Shown here piece after piece: positions 6,801-14,589 of a DNA stretch of 24,139 bases. The translations under genes and the position numbers were made by a program. Below the pieces are notes generated by a model. That model saw only the letters and a list, made by a program, of their open reading frames with translations. It made no database searches and had not been told where the DNA came from. Where the stretch lies: contig CANHYS010000002.1 in NCBI GenBank assembly GCA_947464585.1, positions 1-24,139 of the forward strand, given 5' to 3'. Origin of the DNA: Planctomycetaceae bacterium (GTDB taxonomy: Bacteria > Planctomycetota > Planctomycetia > Pirellulales > UBA1268). Positions within the stretch are counted from its first letter, which is position 1. Every line of letters starts with the position of its first letter.

Positions 6801-7793
6801 TCACGTCACGAATTGCCGCATTAGGACGTGTTCTTCTTTGGCCTTCTTGTCGAAGAGGTTTCCGAAGCGTTTGATAATTGCGATGTCACAATCCCAAGGC
6901 ACCGTATCGAGCCAGTCGGCCAAGTGATCCCCAAGCTTCTCACAATCCGGACAAGTGCAAAACACCCGAAACTCACCGTTGCTGAACTCGGCGGTTTGTA
7001 CTGAGCCCAGGTAACGCTCGCGGAGTGAGCGGACTCGGAGGGTGGCGATGAGCGAGGCCTGTATGTGTTCGGCAAGCTTCTTCTCTCGAGGGTTCGGCCG
7101 CTGTTTTCCGAGCCGGAACCTGAGGATCAAGGCTTGGCCCGCCAGCTTGATGGTTTTGCTTTTGCGACGGCGGGCGGCCTCATCCAAACGGTAGTTGGCA
7201 CTCTCGGGCAAAGGCCACACCTTAATGAAGTTGAAGCCGTTGAGTCCCGCTTGCTCCACTCGCTCCTTGAATGAATCGGTTACGAGATAGATGTTGGGAT
7301 GCTCGCGTACCCGAAAGATAGCCGCGCCCGGCAGCCGTTCTCTCTTGAATGCGAAATACTCGATGTCGAGCGCCGTCGTGCCGGGGCGCGATCGGCAAAG
7401 GCGAGACTTCTTGCTGTCCAGGGCATCCAGCTTCGTCATGACAATGTAGAGGCAGTACTCTCCGACGTCGGTTTTCAGGGGCAGCAGTTCCCCGTTCTTG
7501 GTCAGCATGTCACCGAGAGCGTCAATGGCACGACGGCTAAACACAGGCTCGGCGATCTCAAGGCATGGATAGTCGTTGAAAGGATTAACCGGGCCTGTCA
7601 CCGGCATTGGAATCCAGTTCTTTGAGAGGCTCTGCGGCCTCCAGTCGAGCGACTCGCCATCGTCGACGAGCAGGTCGTCATAGGCTCGCTTGTGCCCCAG
7701 CACCGACTTGGCGCCACGGCCGATGATGAATCCTCGAAACCGTGGGTCGATAAGATTGGGCTTCAACATATAGACCGCCGCGGGAGGTGCCAT
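6801..7793 (-). CDS. Imm11-like (DUF1629) immunity protein of the carrier toxin
   Basis: 330 residues from the ATG at 7793. I chose this start because it overlaps the carrier stop by one base (TGATG) and has a strong AGGAGGG 8 bases upstream; a longer in-frame start at 7826 lies inside the toxin gene and has no such support. The N-terminus is MAPPAAVYMLKPNLIDPRF. The central and C-terminal parts fit Imm11/DUF1629: EPVFSRRAIDALGDML, GELLPLKTDVGEYCLYIVM, LDALD, an IFRVREHPNIYLVTDSFKE strand-helix, and AGLNGFNFIKVWPLPE. Imm11 proteins neutralise Hint-linked nuclease toxins, often of AHH type, in agreement with the tip encoded just before. The protein then continues about 150 residues further than the core, with a CTCPDC pair (two cysteines three apart) near the end. 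The extra domain is not recognised. Cytoplasmic; no signal peptide. Confidence 0.8.
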   Translation of the reverse strand: MAPPAAVYMLKPNLIDPRFRGFIIGRGAKSVLGHKRAYDDLLVDDGESLDWRPQSLSKNWIPMPVTGPVNPFNDYPCLEIAEPVFSRRAIDALGDMLTKNGELLPLKTDVGEYCLYIVMTKLDALDSKKSRLCRSRPGTTALDIEYFAFKRERLPGAAIFRVREHPNIYLVTDSFKERVEQAGLNGFNFIKVWPLPESANYRLDEAARRRKSKTIKLAGQALILRFRLGKQRPNPREKKLAEHIQASLIATLRVRSLRERYLGSVQTAEFSNGEFRVFCTCPDCEKLGDHLADWLDTVPWDCDIAIIKRFGNLFDKKAKEEHVLMRQFVT

Positions 7794-10700
7794 CAGTCGT
7801 ACCCTCCTGTCTTGATGCGGCGCCACAGGAGTTCAATGCCTTCGATCATTGCCTCCCGTGAAGTACGGTTTTTCATAACCGCGATCACGTCATCGACGTA
7901 TGCTGCGGTGTGGGTTCCAGCATGGCCCGCTTCGGCTGCAAAGATATTCACATGAATGTCGTCGATGAGCCCTGCGTCTGTGACTTTGCTGATAATTGCG
8001 TGAAGAGATTCAGGGGCCCATGGCCATCCTTGCTTCGGGATGATATGCGCCGCTTGACGCCCCTGCATGAAGCTCTCGCCCCAATGCTCGATTGCGGCAA
8101 GGCGGGCTGGCGCATACGCATTATGCACGAGCACCCCATCCGCCGTGACGCGGAAGACGTGCTCGCCGTGGACCTCGATGTTGTAGACGTCGAGGCCGGA
8201 GTGTAGCCGCTCGACAGTCTCCACGGCGACCGGGCCCGCGAGCGTGTCCACCAGTTCGCCGGGCACGAGTTCACCTGCCGGGATCCACTCTTCCCGGTCC
8301 ACCGACCAGATCGGGTGGACGTCGGTGGCCCGAATCTCCGTGTTGTTGTCCAGCGTGATCCGGACGAGGTTTCCGGCGTCCCGGGTCACGAACCGGCCCG
8401 TTACCACCCTGCCCGGTCCTTCGGCAACCGGCGGGCATGGGTTGATGGCCGTCACGAAAGCGTCGCCCTCGATCTCCAGCTCCGAGATGGCGATGGGCAG
8501 CGAAGCACCGGCGACGATCCCGTTCCGCTCGACCCACTCGCTGGGCCTGAGGAACTCGGCTCTCACGGGCGTGCCGTCTCGCTTCACGAGGTCCAGTGAG
8601 AGCGTTACCCACGTGGTCTGGTCGGGCTCAGGGAAGGCCGCGTCGAACTCCTCCGTCCGGGGATTGCCTGCCAGGACCCGGGCTCCCAGCGGGACGTCGG
8701 TGATGGGGAGAGCACGGAGGCCGGGATGGGTGGCCAGGGGGAGGCTTGTGTCGAGGAGCGTTGCCGTCCCGCCATCACCTGCTCCAGCGAGTGTATAGGC
8801 CGTTTCGCACGTGCTGATCTCGTATGGGTCGCCTGCCAGGGCCGTCACCTGCACGAGCGTGTCGCCCGTGAAGCACAGGCCGAGATTGAGCCGCGTGAGG
8901 AAGTTCGCACACTGGCCCGCGTCGTCGACCATGTTCATCGCCTGGGCGGCGCGGCCTGCCACACCACCCGCGGCGAGCGAGATGCCGAAATCGATCCAGT
9001 TCGACGCGGTCTCGCTGCCGGTCAGTCGGTCAAGGGCTTGTTGTGCCCCAGTCCGATCGTTGGTGCCATTGATCGCATTGCTCAGGGCGGTCCAGGCTGT
9101 GTCGAATCCGTGGCCGATCATTCCGAGCCCGAACGCGGCCGTGGCCACGGAAAAGGGCGTGATGGTGCCGCTGGACAGGACGGTAGCCACACCGGATGCC
9201 GTGGCCAGTGTGACCCCGCCGACCATTTCCACAAAGCCGCCAGCCACCTGCGCCAGCGTGGTGCCGAGGTCCGACCACGACCATTGCTTGAGAGCGGCGG
9301 CCTGCTCCAGTTCCTGGATCCTCGCTTCCCAGCTCTGCTGGACACGCTGGATCGCCTCTACCTTGGCATTCTCGGCCGAACGGAGCGTGTCGGCTGCACT
9401 CGCATCTGCAGCAGCGCCAGCTTTCTGGGCGGCCAGCGCGGATCGCATCGCTCCGAATGTGACGTCGAGCCCGGCAAGGTTGATTTCACACGAGGTCTGT
9501 GCGGCCCAAACGGCTCGGTGATAGTCCGCGGAGGCATCGATCCGTGAGATCGTACGATCGAACTCGATGGCCGCATTGCTCGTGTCGAGTTCAGCCTGGG
9601 CTGCCGACACCGTTATGGCATAGGTCTCGACCGCGCTGGCTACGGTCGTGACGGCATCACGGCTCACGGCCGCGAGGGCTGCAGCGGCTGTCTTCCCCGC
9701 TTGTCCGAACTGTTCCTGGGCGTCGGCGAATGCCCCGGCAACGGCCTTCGCATAAAACCCGTCAGCAGATTGAGTGACCACCTCGAGCGTTGCATCGGCT
9801 CGGGCGGTCGTGACCACCTCATCGTGAGCAAGCGTCATGACCGTGCGGACGTATCCGGTCGCTGCGGTCCCCAGGTCGGCTGCGACGGTCGTCAGTGCCG
9901 TGGCATAACCATCAGCAAATGTGTTCGCTGCAGTGACTACGGCGGTCGTGTAGAGCTGATCCAAGACGGCCGTCTGGATGCCCAGCAGCGCGTCGAGGGA
10001 CAATGTGGTGCCCCAGGCGTCTATTTCGGCAGAAGTCTTCGCAACTGCGGCATCGACGTCTGCGATAACAGATCCCGCCCATGATGCTGCATTGGCAGCC
10101 ACGACGCCGGAAATGTATTCGGCATACCGCGTACCTTGACTCTGGCTCCAGGCGCTCGCCTGACCTGTCGCGTCTGCCGCGGCGGCGTTGGCAGCTCCCT
10201 TTGCTGCCGCAGCGAACTGTGAAAGGTAGTCCCCCACGACCTCTGACACGCCTAGAGAGAACGCCTGGAGTACAGCGGTAACCCGGGCCGCTGATTCGAC
10301 GCCCAGTTCCGCCATCTTCGTGGCATGGACGCCCTGGGCGGCCGTTTCGGCCTTGCTCGCCGCACCCTCGGCCGCAGCTTCCGCTGCGGCAACATTTGCG
10401 TTGGCCTGCGCGATGGCAACTTGCAGATTGCCTTCGGCGGTCGCAAGGCCTTCGGCCGCCGCCACCGATGCTTCCGTGGCACGGTACACATACAGATCGA
10501 GCGCCTGTTCGGTCCCAGTGGTGAGCGAAAGATCAGCCTGGGCAAGCGCGACATTGAGCGTGGCGGTGGCATCGGCGACGGCCGTCGTGTGTGCCGCATC
10601 GGCTGCAGCGACGGTCTCCGACCATGTCCGCTGGGCGGCGGCCCGCGTGTTTGCGGTCGCCTGCAAGAATTCCGCGAACTCCGTGCGGAGCGTCTTGCGG

Positions 10701-13195
10701 TTCTCCGCTGCCTGCGTGGAAAACGCAACGTCCTTGTTGAGCTGCTCGATCGCGACCTCATGAAGCCTGTTGACGATAGCGATGGAACAGGCAGTTTGAG
10801 CCGAAGTGCGAGCGTCCGCGAATGCCTTGACGGCCGCAGCAGTGCTCGTCGATAGCTGCGAGAGCGCCTGTCCGGTTTTGCGGGCGACCGTTATCCCGGC
10901 ATCGCCAACTGCGGTCACGAACGTGACGTGACTCTCCTCGGCTCTCTTGGCCGTATCCTCGTGCACGTGCGCCAGCTTTACCATCACGGCGTCCATCCAC
11001 TCCGCATCACGAGCCATAAAGGCCGCATCCGCCGCGTTGAGGGCTGCTTGGGCCTCGTCGACCGTTAGAATGCCGGGCGGTAGGGGTTGCTTCCCGAAAT
11101 ACGTGAGTTGGCCGTTCTCGTCGTATTCATAAACGTAAAGATTGTCATAGACCATGGCCTGATCGAGCGCCTGTTGAGCAGCCATCCGGCTCACAGCTGC
11201 CATGACCAACAGGTCCATTTCTGGCAAAGGCTCCGAATAAGCCGCATTGGTGCGGTTATTGTCGTCGGCGTCCAGACCGGCAATCGCTGCTGAAAACCGC
11301 TGCTGAGCCACCCAGTAATCCGCGTTGTACGCGGCGCTGACTTCGTCGAGCGCCTGTTGATACGTCTCCACGCTCGTAGAAAGTGCGGCGCTGCAAACTA
11401 CTTGGGCCTGCGCTATCGCGGCATCCCTCTCGCCCTGCTTCTCGACGCGAAATGCCGCAATAGATGTGTCTTCGGCGGGACGCTCCGAGGGTAGCAGAGC
11501 CTGTGTGAGTTGCTCCTGGCGACGCTGCACCTCCTGGTCGAGGCTCTGGTTCACCGCCGCCAATGCCTGATCGGCCGCTCCGCGGGTCAATCGGAGGTTG
11601 TGGTCGGCCGCCGTGGTCGCATTGACCATGGCCTGCCGGGCAGCTTGCACGGCCGCATCGTGCTGCGACACCAGCGGGGCGATCGCGGCATCGAATCCGT
11701 CGGCCGCCGATTGAAGTGTCTGCGCATAAGTGGCCTGAATGTCGGCCTTTTGGCTCGCCGCAGCAGCCGTCGCATTCTCAATAGCCGTCGTCTTGGCAGC
11801 CTCGGCAGCAGCCAATGCGCTGGCCTTCTGGGCGGCAGCCTGAGCGAGCGAGTTGACGAGATCGAGATCCGCGCTCGCTGCCTTTGCCGACATGATCGCA
11901 TCGACGTCTGATAACTGCTGGACCAGAATCGCCTGCTGCAGGGCGAGCGAGTCGTTGAATGCAGTTTCCAGGTTCGTGAATGTGGTTGCTGAAGTCGAAG
12001 CGGACGCGGTGAATACGAAAGGAGCGGTTACCGAAGCGTCATCTGGTCCAGACTGATAGGTGGCGGTTGCGACTGTAACGGCCTGGGAGCGAGCGGCCTC
12101 AAGACTTGCTTTCAGGCTGGCCGCCGTGGCGGTGCTGTCGGTCACGGCGGTGAGCTTCTCAGCCTCGATCACCGACACCATCACGTCATGATTCGCCGTC
12201 ACCGCGGCCAGAACTGCCTGACGCTGCTGCGATGCCGCATCGACGGCGCTCGCATACGAGCCCGACAGAGCGTCGATCGTCGTGGTGAGCGCGACCGTTG
12301 CTGCGTCGGCTGCCGTGACTGATGCAGCCTCTGCAGTCGCAAGACCGGTGGCAACCGCATCGGCAGCCCCCGCCACCGTCGCATCACGGTCGGCCTGGGC
12401 CGTGGCTACACGAGCATCTCTGGCTTGTTGCGCCGCTGCAAATGCGGCGTCGTATTGCTGGTTTGCGTCCTGAAGGGCTTGGTCGTAAACGGCCTGCGCA
12501 GCCTGAGCGTCGCGGGTTGCCACAGCCTGGGCATCGCTCACGATCACATCGAGTGCGGTGTCGGCCGCGGTGACCTTGCCCGTAGCAGTGACGCTTGCTG
12601 CTGTGCCGCTGGCCTGCGCCGCCTCGTCTGCGGCCCGATAGACTGCGTCACGTGCGATGGTAGCGGCAGCGATCGCGTCATCTCGCGTCATCTCCGCCGC
12701 GGACACTTCGGCCCGCTGCTGTGCGTCTATTTCCTCAAATGTGCTCAGGCCTCCTGCCGACTCGCCGCCCAGGGCGGTGGCGACGAGGTTGGCCGATGTG
12801 CTGCCTGAGGAGGCAGCAGTGGTCAAAGAGTCGACGGTGCCATCGCTGCCGGACGCCTCTGTCGAGGTGCCGTAGCTGACCCCTTCCGTCGAGTCATTGG
12901 TCGTCGACAAATCCAGGAAGGAAGTGACCGTGTAGCTGTCCGTCGACGGTGAGTCGGTGGCGACGTAGGACTCTGTCGCTGAGCCACTGTCCGACGTCGA
13001 CCAGACATACGTATCGGTACCGGTCGACATGGTGGCGTCGAATGAATCCACTGCCATCATCGATCGGCGTTCAAGGGGCTCTGGCGAGAGGGCATGAGCC
13101 CACGCATTACCTCGGCGGCGACGGTCCTTGCGGCGCTGCTGGAATACCCCGGACAAGAAAGAGCCTCGCATACGCCGCGACGGAAAGCTGGCCAT
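7793..13195 (-). CDS. Giant Hint-processed polymorphic toxin with helical stalk and AHH-like nuclease tip
   Basis: 1800 residues; ATG with GAGGAG 5 bases upstream. Residues 1-50 are Arg-rich and contain PEPLERRSMMAVD, fitting the planctomycete extracellular signal motif (LE-x-R then hydrophobics and A). Residues 50-150 are a Ser/Thr/Asp-rich linker. Residues about 150-1300 are Ala-rich (AAA, EAAKTTA, QARDARV runs), predicted helix or coiled coil, and replace the beta repeats of Rhs or CdiA carriers. After LKQWSW (from 1302) come glycine-rich hydrophobic helices (GGVTLATASG, GLGMIGHGFDTAW) like pre-toxin domains. The Hint domain runs from Cys1441 (CFTGDTLV) through ATDVHPIWS to VLVHN (Asn1692), with an insertion of about 80 residues. 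The tip (1693-1800) has AAHIIP (His1717), Asn1750 and GHAGTH (His1758, His1762), an AHH-like HNH/Endo VII nuclease in which the first of the usual two histidines is Ala1716. Export route and target cell are unknown; no CdiB or T6SS gene is in the window. Confidence 0.85.
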   Translation of the reverse strand: MASFPSRRMRGSFLSGVFQQRRKDRRRRGNAWAHALSPEPLERRSMMAVDSFDATMSTGTDTYVWSTSDSGSATESYVATDSPSTDSYTVTSFLDLSTTNDSTEGVSYGTSTEASGSDGTVDSLTTAASSGSTSANLVATALGGESAGGLSTFEEIDAQQRAEVSAAEMTRDDAIAAATIARDAVYRAADEAAQASGTAASVTATGKVTAADTALDVIVSDAQAVATRDAQAAQAVYDQALQDANQQYDAAFAAAQQARDARVATAQADRDATVAGAADAVATGLATAEAASVTAADAATVALTTTIDALSGSYASAVDAASQQRQAVLAAVTANHDVMVSVIEAEKLTAVTDSTATAASLKASLEAARSQAVTVATATYQSGPDDASVTAPFVFTASASTSATTFTNLETAFNDSLALQQAILVQQLSDVDAIMSAKAASADLDLVNSLAQAAAQKASALAAAEAAKTTAIENATAAAASQKADIQATYAQTLQSAADGFDAAIAPLVSQHDAAVQAARQAMVNATTAADHNLRLTRGAADQALAAVNQSLDQEVQRRQEQLTQALLPSERPAEDTSIAAFRVEKQGERDAAIAQAQVVCSAALSTSVETYQQALDEVSAAYNADYWVAQQRFSAAIAGLDADDNNRTNAAYSEPLPEMDLLVMAAVSRMAAQQALDQAMVYDNLYVYEYDENGQLTYFGKQPLPPGILTVDEAQAALNAADAAFMARDAEWMDAVMVKLAHVHEDTAKRAEESHVTFVTAVGDAGITVARKTGQALSQLSTSTAAAVKAFADARTSAQTACSIAIVNRLHEVAIEQLNKDVAFSTQAAENRKTLRTEFAEFLQATANTRAAAQRTWSETVAAADAAHTTAVADATATLNVALAQADLSLTTGTEQALDLYVYRATEASVAAAEGLATAEGNLQVAIAQANANVAAAEAAAEGAASKAETAAQGVHATKMAELGVESAARVTAVLQAFSLGVSEVVGDYLSQFAAAAKGAANAAAADATGQASAWSQSQGTRYAEYISGVVAANAASWAGSVIADVDAAVAKTSAEIDAWGTTLSLDALLGIQTAVLDQLYTTAVVTAANTFADGYATALTTVAADLGTAATGYVRTVMTLAHDEVVTTARADATLEVVTQSADGFYAKAVAGAFADAQEQFGQAGKTAAAALAAVSRDAVTTVASAVETYAITVSAAQAELDTSNAAIEFDRTISRIDASADYHRAVWAAQTSCEINLAGLDVTFGAMRSALAAQKAGAAADASAADTLRSAENAKVEAIQRVQQSWEARIQELEQAAALKQWSWSDLGTTLAQVAGGFVEMVGGVTLATASGVATVLSSGTITPFSVATAAFGLGMIGHGFDTAWTALSNAINGTNDRTGAQQALDRLTGSETASNWIDFGISLAAGGVAGRAAQAMNMVDDAGQCANFLTRLNLGLCFTGDTLVQVTALAGDPYEISTCETAYTLAGAGDGGTATLLDTSLPLATHPGLRALPITDVPLGARVLAGNPRTEEFDAAFPEPDQTTWVTLSLDLVKRDGTPVRAEFLRPSEWVERNGIVAGASLPIAISELEIEGDAFVTAINPCPPVAEGPGRVVTGRFVTRDAGNLVRITLDNNTEIRATDVHPIWSVDREEWIPAGELVPGELVDTLAGPVAVETVERLHSGLDVYNIEVHGEHVFRVTADGVLVHNAYAPARLAAIEHWGESFMQGRQAAHIIPKQGWPWAPESLHAIISKVTDAGLIDDIHVNIFAAEAGHAGTHTAAYVDDVIAVMKNRTSREAMIEGIELLWRRIKTGGYD
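8117..9410 (-). repeat. Master copy of the Hint-region repeat, inside the carrier
   Basis: This segment of the carrier gene, from the VHNA codons back to the end of the helical stalk, is the common reference for repeats A (6109-6760), B (4762-5273) and C (2597-3685). All four are in the same orientation, so recombination between any orphan and the carrier would delete the DNA between them or, by gene conversion, replace the tip. Confidence 0.85.
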
Positions 13196-13660
13196 GGGAT
13201 CTCCTCACTCTGTGGCGTGTGCATGCACGCCGGGTCACAAAAGTCGTGAATGCGGCCGTCGAATAGTTCCTCTAGCCATTCCACCGGTATGGATGGCCCC
13301 CTCAAACGTGCGGCAAGGTAAGCCCCGGGAATCAAGGCGTCAAGAGGCGGCCTAGGGACAGGCGGATGAGATACACACGTCCGCACGATCTCGGAGCGAC
13401 CGCCACCGCGAGGACCTTGCTTCAATCGCTAAAGAAAGCCGCAAGTCCTGGCATATTTCGGGAGCACAGTGCTTGCCATCGGTCGCCTCAGCCACGGCCG
13501 CACATGTTCCGCGAGGGCGAGGTTCACGACGTCGGCCCTTAATGCAGGCAGGCCGTGGACCTCGCCGAACTGGCCTGCCGGAACCGATTGGTTCACTCCT
13601 CAAGCAAGGCCCCAGTTCCCGTGTTCGCACATTCTCACTTTCCCAGGAGATTCCATACCC
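13196..13660. other. 465-bp non-coding region between divergent genes
   Basis: This must hold the promoter of the giant toxin (minus) and that of the membrane-protein pair (plus), but I cannot point to convincing -35/-10 boxes. One inverted repeat is visible: GGCAGGCC at 13547-13554 and GGCCTGCC at 13572-13579, a perfect 8-base arm with a 17-base spacer. It could be an operator or a hairpin. No gene or RNA was recognised. Confidence 0.5.
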
Positions 13661-13858
13661 GTGACGACTTCAACCCTGCTCTGCGCACTGCTGGCCTCCG
13701 GGTTGGCCGTGCTTCTCGCCCGCGAAAACCGAATTCGCCGTGCCCTCCAAGACCTAGTCACCCGGCTGCTGGACCGGCTCAAGGCCCCGGCTGGTTTTCA
13801 CCCAGGCGACCGATACGAGACTGATCAACATCCACAAACCTCACGGAATCGTCGATGA
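13661..13858 (+). CDS. Small membrane protein
   Basis: 65 residues from a GTG start, with AGGAGA ending 10 bases upstream. The N-terminus is one hydrophobic helix (STLLCALLASGLAVLLA, about residues 3-19) followed by a basic amphipathic segment (RENRIRRALQDLVTRLLDRLK) and a polar tail. The stop overlaps the next start (ATGA at 13855-13858), so the two genes are probably translated together. The size and layout fit accessory membrane proteins of phages or plasmids such as holin- or spanin-like partners, but no family is recognised. The start codon is inferred from the ribosome-binding site and the coupling. Confidence 0.55.
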   Translation: MTTSTLLCALLASGLAVLLARENRIRRALQDLVTRLLDRLKAPAGFHPGDRYETDQHPQTSRNRR

Positions 13859-14589
13859 ACTCACCCATCCCAAGTTTCTTTCTGCCCCTCGCTGTGTCCT
13901 TGGGCTACTGGCTGATCGCCAAGGGCCTCGCTGCCGCCGGAGTCACCCTCAAGTGGGCCGCCAAGAAGTCCTGGCCCCTGGCTCTCGTGCTGCTGGCCCT
14001 CACGGCGTCTCACGCCCAGGCAGGCTGGTTCACACGCGGGTCGGATCCCAAGACGGAGGCTGCCAACAGGGCCCTCGAACGTGCTGCTCAGATCGCCGCC
14101 GAGGCTGCCAGCACCCAAGCCCAGGAGCGAGGGCGGCTGCTGCAGGCCATCGAAGCCCTGTCGAACGAACGCACTCACCTGGCCAAGCACCTCGAGCATC
14201 TGGGCACGTTGGCTTCCCGAGACTCCGCCTATGCGGCGGCTCTCCAGGCTGCGGCGCCACTGCTCGTTGCGGTGGCTGTGCTGGCTCTCGGCTGCGCAGC
14301 TATCTGGCTGGTCACACGATCAGGCTCCCAAGATGCCGAACTGGCTGCCGTGCTTGTAGACGAAGTCTGCGCCACTGGCATCGGGCTGGTCGGGCCTTGC
14401 GGCCAAGGACTCCCGAAAACACACCCTGGGCCTGCCCACCTGACGGGAGCCAACCGGGGAATAGATATCTATTCGGGTTCCAAAGATGTCTCTTCGCTCC
14501 CGTCCCCAAGCCCTGCCGAGGAACCCGCCCGCTCATCTTCTTCAAGTAGGTGCCGTGCAGCTTCGAGGCGTGCCGATAGCGCAGGATGA
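13855..14589 (+). CDS. Membrane protein with coiled coil; C-terminus probably altered by a deletion
   Basis: 244 residues as read. Hydrophobic helices lie at about 7-30 (FFLPLAVSLGYWLIAKGL), 40-57 (WPLALVLLALTASHAQAGW, which could also act as a cleavable segment ending in AQA) and 128-152 (APLLVAVAVLALGCAAIWLV). Between them is a helical, probably coiled-coil stretch (ANRALERAAQIAAEAAS and ERGRLLQAIEALSNER). The final 40 or so residues are Ser/Pro/Arg-rich and read antisense into the truncated polymerase gene, so they are unlikely to be native. The true end may be near or before 14460. The start overlaps the stop of the upstream small gene. The function is unknown; location in the replicon suggests an element-borne envelope protein. 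Confidence 0.55.
   Translation: MNSPIPSFFLPLAVSLGYWLIAKGLAAAGVTLKWAAKKSWPLALVLLALTASHAQAGWFTRGSDPKTEAANRALERAAQIAAEAASTQAQERGRLLQAIEALSNERTHLAKHLEHLGTLASRDSAYAAALQAAAPLLVAVAVLALGCAAIWLVTRSGSQDAELAAVLVDEVCATGIGLVGPCGQGLPKTHPGPAHLTGANRGIDIYSGSKDVSSLPSPSPAEEPARSSSSSRCRAASRRADSAG

Noticed and set aside
8726..9547. Plus-strand open frames inside the giant toxin gene, for example 273 residues here
   Set aside because: High-GC antisense frames with Arg/Ala/Gly-rich composition and no ribosome-binding site; the minus-strand product has clear domains throughout.
7793..13195. Rhs, CdiA or T6SS VgrG/PAAR carrier
   Set aside because: No YD repeats, no TPS/FHA domain, no PAAR or VgrG motif, and no cdiB or tss gene nearby; the stalk is Ala-rich helix.
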